Source of the DNA: Pyronema omphalodes
Taxonomy: Eukaryota > Ascomycota > Pezizomycetes > Pezizales > Pyronemataceae
Direction: 5' to 3'
Assembly: GCA_024516155.1 (NCBI GenBank)
Contig: JAJJXM010000005.1
Coordinates: 806,001-870,000 of the forward strand
Length of the DNA: 64,000 nucleotides
Of this stretch, positions 32,679 to 44,100 are shown in pieces. The position numbers and the translations under genes were made by a program. Each line of letters starts with the position of its first letter. Positions within the stretch are counted from its first letter, which is position 1. The notes beneath the pieces are model-generated. The model saw nothing but the letters and a program-made list of their open reading frames with translations. It had not been told where the DNA came from and did not search any database.

Positions 32679-33266
32679 TTAAGCTCTCTCCGGCAACTTC
32701 CAATTATTAACTCCCCACCACCACCTTCTAACCTTCGCTATATCTAATGTCAGCCCAAAATATCCTTTCCCAGACCTCATCCCAACGCCTCTCTTCCTCC
32801 CCCATTCCTCAACCTTAAACACCAAAGACGCCGCCAAAGAATTCAACATACCTCCCAACCCCATACCATGAAACTTAACCCCCCTATTCCAATGCCTCCA
32901 ACCGAACAAAGCCAAATTAAACCCAACACCCTGAAGCAACGGCAGCATAACCTGATCCTTCAAAGTAATCAAGACTATCTTCCACCACACACCATCCGCA
33001 GGAGCTAGCGACGCTAGATAACTTTGCTCGAACCGCAGATCCGGCAACGGAGGTAAAGGACGACGCGGAGGACGCACGTAATCGAAATCTAGAATCGAAG
33101 AAGAAATGGAAGCTCGGTCGTCATCGTCGTCGTCGATTCCGTGTTCGTGCGGTTGCGGATATAGTCGTGATGCCCGGTCGAATGATGCGGGTCCGACGGT
33201 TGGTCGCGGGTTTAGGTAGGTGTCTTGGGCTAGTGTTTGTGCGGCTAATGGTGGGAGATCGCTCAT
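32679..33266 (-). CDS. Atg43/DUF1770-like fungal protein
   Basis: 195 residues from the ATG at 33266 (MSDLPPLAAQTLAQD). The same frame stays open upstream to 33533, but that part looks non-coding. An acidic stretch (GIDDDDDDRASIS) is followed by a Pro/Arg motif PPRRPLPPLPDLRFEQSYLA and a moderately hydrophobic C-terminal half with many Trp (WWKIVLITLKDQVMLPLLQG, FGWRHWNRG). The PPLPDLRFEQSYL block is what I associate with the fungal DUF1770 family, which includes the fission yeast mitophagy receptor Atg43. Family membership is from memory of that motif, and function is inferred. No intron is needed. Confidence 0.6.
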   Translation of the reverse strand: MSDLPPLAAQTLAQDTYLNPRPTVGPASFDRASRLYPQPHEHGIDDDDDDRASISSSILDFDYVRPPRRPLPPLPDLRFEQSYLASLAPADGVWWKIVLITLKDQVMLPLLQGVGFNLALFGWRHWNRGVKFHGMGLGGMLNSLAASLVFKVEEWGRKRGVGMRSGKGYFGLTLDIAKVRRWWWGVNNWKLPERA

Positions 33267-34222
33267 GTTGATGAGGTGGTGTCGTGATAATGGTGGGTTG
33301 GAGTGGTGGATTGGTATGTGCGCCGTGAATACTGGTGGACGCGTTACGTCAGAGCTTGGTGGGTAGCTGTGGGGCTTGGCGGGGTTACAGGGGTGGGATC
33401 TGGCGCTAAATATCTCTATAACGGTACTAATGGGTAGGGAGAAGTTAACGTTAGACAAACACAGGAAATTCGTTAACGGAAAAACCGCTGACGGAAGTGT
33501 CGAAAACTGTCGGAAACTCTTCATCTGTCCCAAATCAGTTTAGAAAGTTGATGATCTGTATCGTAGTGCGGTCCTAGCCTCGACCGCAGCCTTGCTATAA
33601 GTTTCCATCTAAGTTTCCAGCTCAGTTTCCGACAGCACCACAGCACCACTCAAAGCTCATTTCTAGTCCTGGTTCTGTTCCTCAACTGTCATTGGCTACA
33701 GAGTTTCCGACTGATTTATCGGATTCCGCTGCTTTTTGAGCATTGAGTAACCCTATAGTTATTGCCGCAGGGACCGCGTCCATGTACCTGTTTACCGAGG
33801 ATGCGGATGTGGCGCTTGTCACGCTTATGTCTGGATTCCACATTAGAGTCACGTGAGATCTAAAATTGTAACGTTCCGGCATCGTCTAGAGTTATCTAGC
33901 CACTTCTGGAATCAATATCAGAATCCAACAACTGCTAGAGGTATTGCGTAACCTCGTCTAAGTTACAGAGAATCCTCTGGGTATCCTGGAACTGCGAGTC
34001 GTAGTTATGTAGATAGCTGTACGAGAAATGTATCGTGAATAAAAGACGTCTATATTTGCCCCCAATCATACTTCATCATTCGTAAACATTCACATCACAC
34101 ACTGCGATAGATACAAACCTCTATTGAAGAGACATTAAACCTCGGAACATCGAATAACATTACCACTACCACACATCTATAGAAACCACTCACCTATAAG
34201 CAAAAGTCAATCGACATCAGAA
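33267..34222. promoter_or_regulatory. Divergent promoter region of the Atg43-like gene and hsp20-5
   Basis: Contains a CACTTCTGGAATC heat-shock-like element (TTC-nn-GAA) near 33900-33912 and an AACGTTCCGG half-element near 33871. These are about 310-350 bp before the hsp20-5 start, a distance similar to the other paralogues. The CTATCACTCG box of the array genes was not found here. Confidence 0.45.
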
Positions 34223-35320
34223 ATGTTTCAAACCCCGTTCTTCTCAGGTTACGGCGAATCCCCTTTCTCCTGCCAACAACCACAGCGGCCTTCCTACCGT
34301 ATACAGCAGGATATCGATCCATTTTTTGCCCCCTTATTCTCCAGAATGCAAGGAGGACCCTCCACAAGACAACAACCCAGACGCCAGGCTTCCACAGCCA
34401 ACCCCCGAAGAGCCCCAGCTCCAGCCGCGCCACTAAACCGCCCACAGTCAACCGGCAACATGAGGTCTCCAACAGCGGATACTAGAAGCAAAAACACCAC
34501 CTACATAGGCCATAAACAGCTAAATCCCCAACCTATTCAATCATCCACGAGGATTCCTGCACCTGTCAAGAAGGAGCCGCAGTTTAAGGCCTACGAAACC
34601 GATGAAGCATATCATATCCTTGGGTTACTACCGGAGGGGGTGGATAAGGAATCCATCGACCTGAAATTTCTGGATTCCAATACACTGGGTATCGCCGGTT
34701 GCATAGTAACTCCCCGGCAGCTTGAGATTCAAGATCAGTCAGAGGATAGCGACAATCAAGTCAGCGATATCGACTCTGAGACCGATAGTGAATCCACGAC
34801 CGAGTCCGAATCGGGGAGGGAGTCGGAAAACGAATCTGAATATGAGTTAGCGGTCGAGTCCAGGGTTGAGTCAGAGAAAAAGTGGGATAGAAGGAACCTG
34901 CAGCCGTATGTAGAAGATGTACCGGATATTGATGATCCACGAACTCCTATCGCTATCGCTTCCCTGCAGATGCGTCGTGGAAGCTCGTCGTCGTCCGGTT
35001 CTTCAGCTTCTTGCTCGCCTTGTTCATCTTTTCCCGGTAAATGGACACAACCTGATAATGCCGCGAAGTTTAATGCAAAGATTCCGCGTTCCAAGCCGAA
35101 ACCAACCAAGATTAAGAAAATACCTGCTCAGAAGCGGGAAATTAGGGAGCCGGGTAAGAAGAATATGATTACAAACAGATTTGAGAGAACATTCCAGTTT
35201 CCTGGGTCAGTTGAGATGAAAGGTATCAAGGCGCGGTTAGAAGGGGGTCGGATAAAGGTTATGGTGCCTAAGAAGCGAGTGATACGTAGCACGGGCTTAC
35301 CTGGTTTGTTTTGGATGTAA
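34223..35320 (+). CDS. Small heat shock protein, Hsp20-type, paralogue 5 (diverged, opposite strand)
   Basis: 365 residues, no intron. Related to paralogues 3 and 4 by its N-terminus (MFQTPFFSGYGESPFSC, DIDPFFAPLFSRMQ), the first half of the alpha-crystallin domain (FKAYETDEAYHILGLLPEGV), the Ser/Glu/Asp-rich insert, NLQPYVEDVPDIDDPRTPIA, RRGSSSS and the second half (FERTFQFPGSVEMKGIKARL, IKVMVPKKRVI). The expected beta-strand segment before the insert reads LGIAGCIVT and is weaker than DMLVISG in paralogues 3 and 4. It lies 11 kb away from the array on the opposite strand, so it was moved or the intervening genes were inserted. Confidence 0.9.
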   Translation: MFQTPFFSGYGESPFSCQQPQRPSYRIQQDIDPFFAPLFSRMQGGPSTRQQPRRQASTANPRRAPAPAAPLNRPQSTGNMRSPTADTRSKNTTYIGHKQLNPQPIQSSTRIPAPVKKEPQFKAYETDEAYHILGLLPEGVDKESIDLKFLDSNTLGIAGCIVTPRQLEIQDQSEDSDNQVSDIDSETDSESTTESESGRESENESEYELAVESRVESEKKWDRRNLQPYVEDVPDIDDPRTPIAIASLQMRRGSSSSSGSSASCSPCSSFPGKWTQPDNAAKFNAKIPRSKPKPTKIKKIPAQKREIREPGKKNMITNRFERTFQFPGSVEMKGIKARLEGGRIKVMVPKKRVIRSTGLPGLFWM

Positions 35321-36035
35321 TGCGCAAAAGAATAACGGAAGATACTGCTTTCGGACTTAACATAGCTAAGGAAATTGGCTCCTTTTATGTACCTGACTGG
35401 GTTTGGTTTCGGGTTTCGTTTTCCTTGTTTTTTTGGGTAATATGCATTTTAATTGCGTTTACTGGAGTACGGGATGGCTAGTTTTGTAAATAGTTTTCTT
35501 GGGAGATAGAATTAAAATTGAATACTATGGTGCAAAATCATACGGGGTCTCCCCTATGATACAACATATTTGGTGCTGTAGCAAAGAAAGTAAACCATGT
35601 AAATTACTCGGTGCTATATGATATTTCGTGATAAAATTACACAGTGAGATGATGCGGGACTAATTGTAGAGGTGTATTGTGAAAAATGACATCCAGAGCG
35701 CTATACGGGAGTTGTATCTATGACCCAACTGGCCATTTTCTAATATGCCAAACGCATTGGGCAAACGGATCAGCATCGCGGAAATGTGTTTCCTGAACGC
35801 CGTGTGCAGGTGATACTTCAGATGTCCCCCCAAGTTCGACTTCGGCCGACGTATCGCGGACTGTTGGCCAGGGACATACTTTCGACTTACCACAGTCGTT
35901 ATAATTACTCCCCGAAAGTCCTTAAAAGCCCCCCAAACGCTCAACTCGAAAGTTTCTATCTCATCAAAAACTACTCCAGACATCCAGTCTTACATACGAC
36001 TCTTTCAACGATAAAAAAGAAATCATCCCATAACT
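35321..36035. other. Intergenic downstream of hsp20-5
   Basis: AT-rich. No gene or clear repeat recognised. Confidence 0.5.
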
Positions 36036-36314
36036 ATGCAGGAAACACAAGGTCAAATCGACAACGCCCAAGCGCCACCAGCAGATAAGACGGCTTTCGG
36101 CGGAAACCCCTCGAACAAACGCCAGAACCCTGTTTTCAGCGCTTCCAAACCGTCTCTCGCTAATGGCGTTCAAGGTTCCATCGACCGCGCCGCACGCCTG
36201 TTTGAAAACATGAACATTACCAAAGTCTGCATTAAGGCAGAGATGAGCATCAAGAAGGTGCTCAATTCTGAGGACATTACCCCAGAGATCAGTAAATGGG
36301 ATTGGAACTGGTAA
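36036..36314 (+). CDS. Small hypothetical protein (92 aa)
   Basis: An unrecognised, intronless ORF from ATG at 36036. The first half is Gln/Asn/Pro-rich and polar. The second half is more ordered, with a likely amphipathic helix (SIDRAARLFENMNITKVCIK), and it ends SKWDWNW. No signal peptide or membrane span. Composition is protein-like and an AT-rich leader precedes the start. No other copy or family recognised, so it could still be spurious. Confidence 0.45.
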   Translation: MQETQGQIDNAQAPPADKTAFGGNPSNKRQNPVFSASKPSLANGVQGSIDRAARLFENMNITKVCIKAEMSIKKVLNSEDITPEISKWDWNW

Positions 36315-36939
36315 CTTGCCAGTATTTAGGGTGAATTTGGGCAGTGTTTTGTGGGGCTATTTTATGAGAGAGCTTTTTGTATGGGAACATTAAACATGTA
36401 TATCTTAATCTTAATATCAATATATAATATTTGGAATTACGTGCGCAATACAATGTGTGATAACCACGTGTGCAGTATCTCTTCTTTCTAGCCTCGCGAG
36501 GCACATCAAAATTGTCAGCAGCCATACTGTGTAGTCTCGTACTTAATCTGAGGGTCGGGAATATTAATCAGAAAATCAATAAATCAATAAATAGGAGTCT
36601 CGTACACTGTGGATGACTCGCGACGTTCCCTCTGTTGGTTGGTTGATGTGGCGGTACAGATAAGATAACGCAGGGCCTGTGGCTTAGCCATGAGGTGGAA
36701 CTGGTGGGATATCGCGTACACGTGGAAAGTGCAACGATGGATCTTCATCGCAAACGTCTGTCCAATCACGCCCCCACTATACACTACAGCCGACAGCAGC
36801 GTTAGCTCTTCAACTTTCCTCGTGCTTTTTTGCTTGTGAGCGTAATGACGCATTCATATCAACGGCATAGCATAAACTTCGGCTGAGCTTCTCGAATCAG
36901 GCCCTACGCGACGGTTACGCCGCCGCCGAAACCACAACC
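36315..36939. other. Intergenic upstream of SEA4
   Basis: AT-rich left part; GC-richer last ~100 bp leading into the SEA4 start codon. No gene recognised. Confidence 0.5.
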
Positions 36940-39900
36940 ATGAACGCCTTGAACCTCGTTCAGTGCTGGTGGTCCCCGCATTCTACCGATACCCAACAAA
37001 GATTCGTCAAGATTAACTCTCGCGACCAAGAGTTGACTGTTTACGATGTTGTCAGCTCGGTAGGGCCTCGATCCCGAACGGACGGGAAGGAAAGACTAAT
37101 ACGATACTCGCCGTTGAAAGTCGGGGAACTCTATCAAATGCCATCAGTCGGCAAAGATCACAAAGAAACCTCACCTAAGAGTGAGTTCATTATTCCTAAC
37201 TCGAGATTTGCGAAGGTGTTAACCAAGTTCAGTGTTTCGATTGGTCGCCCATCCACGCCGATATCGTTGCCGCGGGACAATCCACTGGCGAAACCCTCCT
37301 TCTAAACCTGGCATCTCCATCTGGTAATGCTCAATCTCTAGCCGTCAAGCTTCAGCGAGCTTGTAACTCAATTTCCTTTAATTGTGATGGCACCAAAATT
37401 GCTACAGGACTTGACAAGGTCCGCAACGACTTCTGTCTAAACGTCTGGGACGTCTCCACTGGCGGCGATTACTCTCGGCCGTTCAAGGGATTCGCCGCCA
37501 GTGAAGCTATCAACAGCGTAAAGTTTACTCGCGACAACCCGGACATCTTAATTGCAGGTGTCACCTACAGATACATTCGTCTATTCGATATTAGAGAACC
37601 ACCGAATGCGCCCCACGCTATTACTTACCAATCCAAATGTGTCCAAGGAATTTCATTGGACTTGGACCCTAACTACTTTGCGGGTTACCACGCGGAGGGT
37701 GTAGTAGCAGTCTGGGACCGCCGATACTCTAAATTGAACTCATCCGGCGAATCGTCCCTTATTTTCCGCAGCTCTACAGAAGACTCCACCCCAGCCTCAC
37801 AAATCAACCACCTCCGACATTCTAGTACCCGTGCCGGAGTCTTTGCAGTTTTGAATTCCAGCGGGGGATTAAGAGTCTACGAAACAGCGAAAATCATGAA
37901 CCAAGAAGCCAGTACCACAATTGGAATAATCGGCAGTGATAATGGTAGCGAGGGACCAAACCATAAATCCCGGGTTGGTGGATGGCGCGACTCAGCAGCA
38001 AGTTTGTTGGAAGCTGGCAGAGCGTACAAAGACGGTACCTCAACATCTGGTACTAGAACGCCTGTACCAATGGCCAGAACCGACGGCGAGACACTTTTGG
38101 TTACCAGGATCAACGATATCGCAACTGCTTCTCCGAAGCCAGACCAGCGTGTAGTTTGCTTCGATTGGATGACCGAAGGCAGCGGCAAAAGCCGTACCAG
38201 CACCTTAAAAATACTCTCCATGAAAGGCGACAATAGTATGGAAGTCCTTCGCTGCGCCGGTTCAGTCCCAAGTCTAGCCTGGGGGAGCCGTAACGAATTC
38301 GCCATCACTAGCGACAACGATGTTGAGATAATGCCGGCCCCTAGTGTTAACGCCGAGCGAGAAGTCGTGATACGTCCTAGAAAGAAGAGTATTTCCGACC
38401 TTGAAGACCTCGAGGAAAAGCATCTCCATTCCTATTCTGGCGGGGAGAGCCCAGACCAAAAACCAGGCATCGGTATGATGGAGAATGCCCGACAACGCAG
38501 CAACAGTATAATCCGCCGGGAGGATTTCCTTCCCGAAGTTCGGGAGGTGTTGAAAAACGACATTTGCATGGTGATGAAGAAGAGAGTCGATGCGGGGTAC
38601 ATGATGGACTGTTCAAAAAATGCCGAGTTGGCAATGCGAGAAGACCAGTATTTGGAAGATATGTGGATTTGGCTTGACGGGGCTGCAGAGTGCGTTGCGA
38701 GCGACGGAATGTTAGGACAAGCTCTTGATTTGAGTTTCCTTGGAGTTCATTCCGTTTGGAATGGTGGGACTGGCACAACCCCGGAATCAAGAATCTCAAA
38801 CACCAAACGACGAATCCGGCGAGAAGACTGGACCGCCACTTGTGATGAGATAAACCGACGCCATCAGCGCAGCAAAAAATTCCTCAGCTGTAAAACTGAG
38901 TATCCGGAACAGCGTCAGTTGTGCCTTGCTATCTGTGGTTCCCATTTCGAAAACGATGAACTGGAATATGAGTTACGGAGACTCGAAGAAAACGACGAAC
39001 ACAGCAAAGCTGCCGGCCTAGCACTATTCCACGGAAAAATCGATCGCTGCATAAAATCACTTCAATGCGGTGGACGGGCCCTAAAATTGATGTCCACCGC
39101 TGTCGCTGGATACTTTAACTCGACCCGCGGCTCATCATCTAACACAACCTGGAAAGATCTTGCTGGAGAAATGGCGAATGAACTCGCTGACCCTTATCAA
39201 CGTGCCATCTTCGCTTATATCGCCAACTCGGAATGGAGAGAAGTTCTTGACGAAATCGGCATTCCCATCCGAGAACGTATAGGAATAGCATTGAGGTGGT
39301 TAGAGGACGATGAACTTACCAACTACCTTGATAGTACTACCAAGGCGGTTGTAAAAGGAGGTGAATTGGAGGGCATTATTTTGACTGGTATCACCGAAGC
39401 TTCTGTTGATTTGCTACAAGAATATATCAACCGCACCGGCGACGTTCAGACTGCCGCTTTAGTAGCTGCCTTCGGGTCGCCTCGGTACTTTAGAGATGAA
39501 AGAGTAGACTGCTGGATGGAATCCTATCGCCAACTTCTCAACTCTTGGCGTCTCTTTCATGCTAGAGCGAAGTTTGATGTGGCCCGAGGACAAGCTTCAA
39601 GAGACAGGAATGGCGCCATAACAATGAATCCGCCACAGAGACAGGTATATGTGAGATGCGCGAATTGTGATAGGAGTATCAGTCATAATACCGTTGGGCC
39701 CCGGAATGGTGGGGATACGAGGCGGGCAGGGATGGCTGGTGGAAGGCAACAAGTTACTCAGGCGGCTGGAAAGGGGACAGCGAAACCTACGGTGTGCCCG
39801 CATTGTAGAAAATCATTGCCGAGGTGTGCAATTTGTCTACTAAACCTGGGAACGGCTTACTATAAGGAGGATGAGAAAAGTAAAGATCCAGAACAGGATT

Positions 39901-40112
39901 ATGATAGGTGGTACGTAATATCCTATGCATATCGTTTCGGGGATGATATTCAGAAAGTATGGGGCAATCGAGCTAATGTTTGTGCGTGTTATATCAGGTT
40001 TAATTTCTGTTTGAGCTGCAACCATGGATTACATGCAGGTCACGCAAAGGAATGGTTTGAGAAACATACCGTCTGTCCAGTGCCGGATTGTGAGTGCAGG
40101 TGTAAGATGTGA
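36940..40112 (+). CDS. SEA4: SEA complex (GATOR2) subunit SEA4/MIO, WD40 plus zinc-ribbon/RING
   Basis: Homologue of yeast Sea4 and human MIOS, part of the vacuole/lysosome-associated SEACAT/GATOR2 complex that relays amino-acid sufficiency to TORC1. Exons 36940-37180 and 37228-40112, joined over a 47-nt intron (GTGAGT...AAG), give 1,041 residues. The join restores the KIQCFDWSPIHADIVAAGQ strand that matches the MIOS beta-propeller. WD-like repeats fill about the first 350 residues (GTKIATGLDKVRNDFCLNVWD, DILIAGVTYRYIRLFDIRE). An alpha-solenoid middle follows. The C-terminus has paired Cys motifs (CANCDRS, CPHCRKSLPRCAICLLNLG, FCLSCNHGLHAGHAKEWF, CPVPDCECRCKM) as in MIOS. Length and domain order fit the family. 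Confidence 0.94.
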
Positions 40113-41181
40113 TGTGCATTGTTGTATTGTATTAAGCGTGTGGCTTAGTAAATTTAATGGTCAAAGGTCATGTAATTGTTTCATTCTTTTCAACATCCTT
40201 CATGGCTTTAATTAGACTCCATGTTTAGAGCAGATTGGCCTCAACTTGTAATATTGCAATACAGGAAGTTGCAGATTGAGTTCAAGGGAGATGAGGTGGC
40301 TGCTTGTCGGTGGATAAGCCATGATCAATCATTGCAGACTGATTAATGGAAGAGAATGGGATAAGGCATACACGTTCATATTCATATTCCGGCATATGTA
40401 TGATGAAATACTAGACAAGCCATGGCTGAAGGGCGCTGTTTAAGGACGATAAGAACTGCCCGTTTAGAATGGAAAGATTGCCCTTAGCCAATTCCACAAG
40501 TACACATTCAACGAATAAAACTTCACCATACCCATTTCTTTTTTACAGATAACCTCATTGTCAATTCAAGTGCTATTATTGAGACCACTGAAAACCAGAA
40601 GGTGAGCGGAGGGTGTGAGAAATGGTAGATTGGCTACGAGCCTATGCGACAATCCCAACTTCAGCACAAGAGATCCTCCCCGCTTTTCTCACTTGGCTCG
40701 CCACTTGGTGAATCATTTGTTAATCCAATTTCCTTAAATCTCGACTCCATCGTTTCAATAAGAATATTTTTGAATTGGTTACCTCATATGGACTCTCACA
40801 GAACATCACCGTTTATTTAAGGCAATAGTCGATAGTATCCAGTAATGTTTTTACAATATCTATGGATTGAAGCGAACTGTATTATTCTTATAGTGGTGGA
40901 TTATGCAAGAGTCTAGCGGCTTCAAATTCGATATATAGTTGCCCGAATATATAGTAATCGCAGTTGGAAACGATAATATTAGTAAGAATCTAAATTGTTT
41001 TTATTGTAAAACATCGGCCTTATGATTTTTCCAACATTCATGACTCCTCGAAAAGAAACCCGCACCCCCCGCCTCCCCAAATCCCCTCCGCATCATATTA
41101 CAGGCTAACAGGTAATGGCTAAAAAGAAAATGGGAACACCAATTATGTTTTTGTAGAACATCAGTCTTGCCTAGTTACTCC
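40113..41181. other. Intergenic between SEA4 and ankyrin-CorA copy A
   Basis: AT-rich, convergent 3' flanks. No gene or strong repeat recognised. Confidence 0.5.
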
Positions 41182-44100
41182 CTAGGGAATTATCATGGCT
41201 CTTCGGTTTTCGCTCTTCGGGCTGTAGTCGACTGCGGAGTAAGGTCGAATCCATTTGTTGGCAAATTTTTCGAGGTACCGACCGTTCTGCCAATATGTTT
41301 TCCAATTCCGCCGGAACCGGAACCAGAGCCCGGAACATTGTTCCAAATCACAATCATCCCTCGATACCATTGGTGCGATTGCTGATTCCTCATCATGTAA
41401 TCTTTTCCTGTTTGCGTGTTTTGCTTTTCCAAACGACCAAAATGAACTTTTTGTCATTTTTTTCATGTTGTGTGCGTTGAAAGCCAATAACAGCAACGGA
41501 ATACATAGCATTGCCGTAATACCAACTGCCGGATGGAATTAATGACTTACAGATATTCTGGACGAATACATTACTTACAGATCCAGCGAGAAACTTGCGC
41601 CAAGTCCCAGGAGATAGTCCCATTGGTTTGGTTTTTCGGAAATTGTGCAATACTAAGCGCAAAGAAAGATGAAAGAAAAGACATAGGAAGCTTGGCAGGG
41701 TGAGTAAATTTCCAGAATGAATGATGGGGGACGTGCACATACAAAAACAATGGTTACAATTGTGAACGCAAGCATTGTCTGTGTTAATATTTATAGCGTA
41801 AGTATATTGGCGGTTAAGCAGATCAGAATCTTTTCAAGAAACTATACTTACATCACCTTGTTTTGCGGTTTCTTTTGACTGCTCTCGAGTGGCTGTTGCT
41901 TCTAATATGTTTGCTTGTTTTTGTTTTAAATTCAAAAGCTGGACAAGCTTGAATACACAAGAGTGTCAGTATTTCTTTCTGTGGTCATCCGACGATTGAT
42001 TACGTACCGCATCGTGTACCTTATTAGCTTCCTTCTCCAGATTACAGAACGTATTTTCATTAGCTTCAACAATGCCCAGATAATCCAAATCGACAAGATC
42101 GTCCCAGTCCTCCTCCCATTCCTTGTCTTTCGTATTCTTATTGCTTGGTTTCAACATCTTGAAAAGTTTAGAAAGTACACTTTTTTGAGTACGCAGAACT
42201 TTCAGAGTAGTATTTATCTCATCACTTATATCCTTGATGATGTTTATTGAAGTGGCCTCTTGTGAAATCTTGAATATTTCCATCAGATTCGAACTTTTTT
42301 TTGCGCTGTCGTTCAAACCACTCTCGTACTTTGCAAATAGTTCGGCCTCGTTATTTACCTGTTAAGAAAATCAGCGTCAATTATTCTAATTTTTGACGTT
42401 TTTCTTTTCAACTTTGTGAAGGCACTCGTTAAATAGTCGTTGCAGGGGATTACATACTTCCTTAGCAATAGAGTCCTCAAAATACTCTTGGAAGCGGCGT
42501 TGATCATAATCAAATATTTTGCGATCAAGAAGACCGACGCAGTGGCTGACAATTAACGAGGCCAACTGAATAGCTGACTCTGTTGGAACTCTTGCTTCAG
42601 ACTCAATGGATTTCAGAATATCTTCAAGTGCGTCACCCCCTGAGTTTTCCGTTAATGGTTGCGGGAAACAACTGACAACCGTATCTACATCACGATTAGC
42701 TTGGACACTTTTCCTGGGACGAAAACACAGACCGCCATCGATTATCCAAAGCCACAACTGATCAACCATAATAAGTTTTGGATCTCTGACGTAAGAATGA
42801 TATTTGCTGATGTTTTTTGCTTGTTTATTCCTTTCTTTGGCCCAACGATACACCACCTGATCCTGATCTCGTTGGTCAATTGTATCAGCATTACCGAGCA
42901 TGTAATAGGAAAACTGATCCAGGGTTCTGCGGGGATGCAGATCGTTTGAGTTGATGTAGCCACGAAGAAGCGGCCCAACGTTATCGTTGAGGCCATCTGG
43001 TATATGGCTGAAATTATCTTCGGTTGGATTTTTCATGATCTTTTTTGTACGCTCGAACTTCCTGCTGGATTCGAAATTCAGAAAAGGTATCTGGGTAATG
43101 GTCAGCGCAACCTTTATTCGCCTGATGTATTGGGAGTTTCAGCTGACAAAGAGTGCCATATTTTTTCCCTCTGATACTTTGTTAAAATCGGTCTTTACTA
43201 CAGTCAGTCAAAGTCCCCATTCAAGCCTAAAATCCATGCAAAAGGTCTGTGTCGAACCTGAAATACTTTGATCTTTCGTGCCTGAGGTATCATGTAACGA
43301 CCATACAGGTTATCACCTATAGCGTCGTTAGAACCTTGAAAATGGAACGTAAAGTTACGGGTGGATTCAGCCAACCCTCATGGAACGAAGATGCCATAGA
43401 ATTTGATTCATCACGTCGATTTAAGCGGTGAAACAGGGCCTGACGCCCAGCAATAATTAGCAAAGCTCTCTGCGCAGAGTAGAGCATTGGTTGAATATCT
43501 TACCTCCACCCATGCTGTCTAAATACACAAATTCAGGGGTCAGCCATATGATAGTCACATTTCAGAGACTTATGATATGACATAAAGCGGACTTACATTA
43601 TTTGCTGGAAGATGAATCCAGGTATAGGTGGCCTTTTCAGCAGCTTTGTATGTTTCTGAGGTGATATCATGAACAGTGGTCGTTTTATCTTCTTCGGTAT
43701 AGAGGTATTCATAGATGGACGGTGTTGTTTTGTCATACGTCACATTTCCTGCCTTGTTGAAGAATTTGACAACTGTCGCCTTGAACGCTTTACAAGCCGT
43801 CAATTGGTCATTATTCGTGGGTGCGGGTGCGCGTTTTGGCATATTTGTAAAGTCTCTCGGGCGACTTGGGCGTCCTGGCAGTACCTTCTTTTGCAAAGAC
43901 TCCAGCAACTTTTCATTTCTTTTGGTGTAGTCTTCCGGGGATTTTCCGAATATATCTTTAGCCTTTGGATTGGCATTCTTACTTATCAGGAATTGCACCA
44001 TGTCATACTTTTTGTTCTTAGTCGCAGCTTCTACCGCCAAATGAAGTGGTGTTTTTCCAGTCGCGTCTTTACAGTTTATGTTTGCACCTTCCGCCAATAG

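Noticed and set aside
33267..33533. N-terminal extension of the Atg43-like protein to 33533
   Set aside because: The added residues look like translated leader. The ATG at 33266 is followed by the first protein-like sequence.
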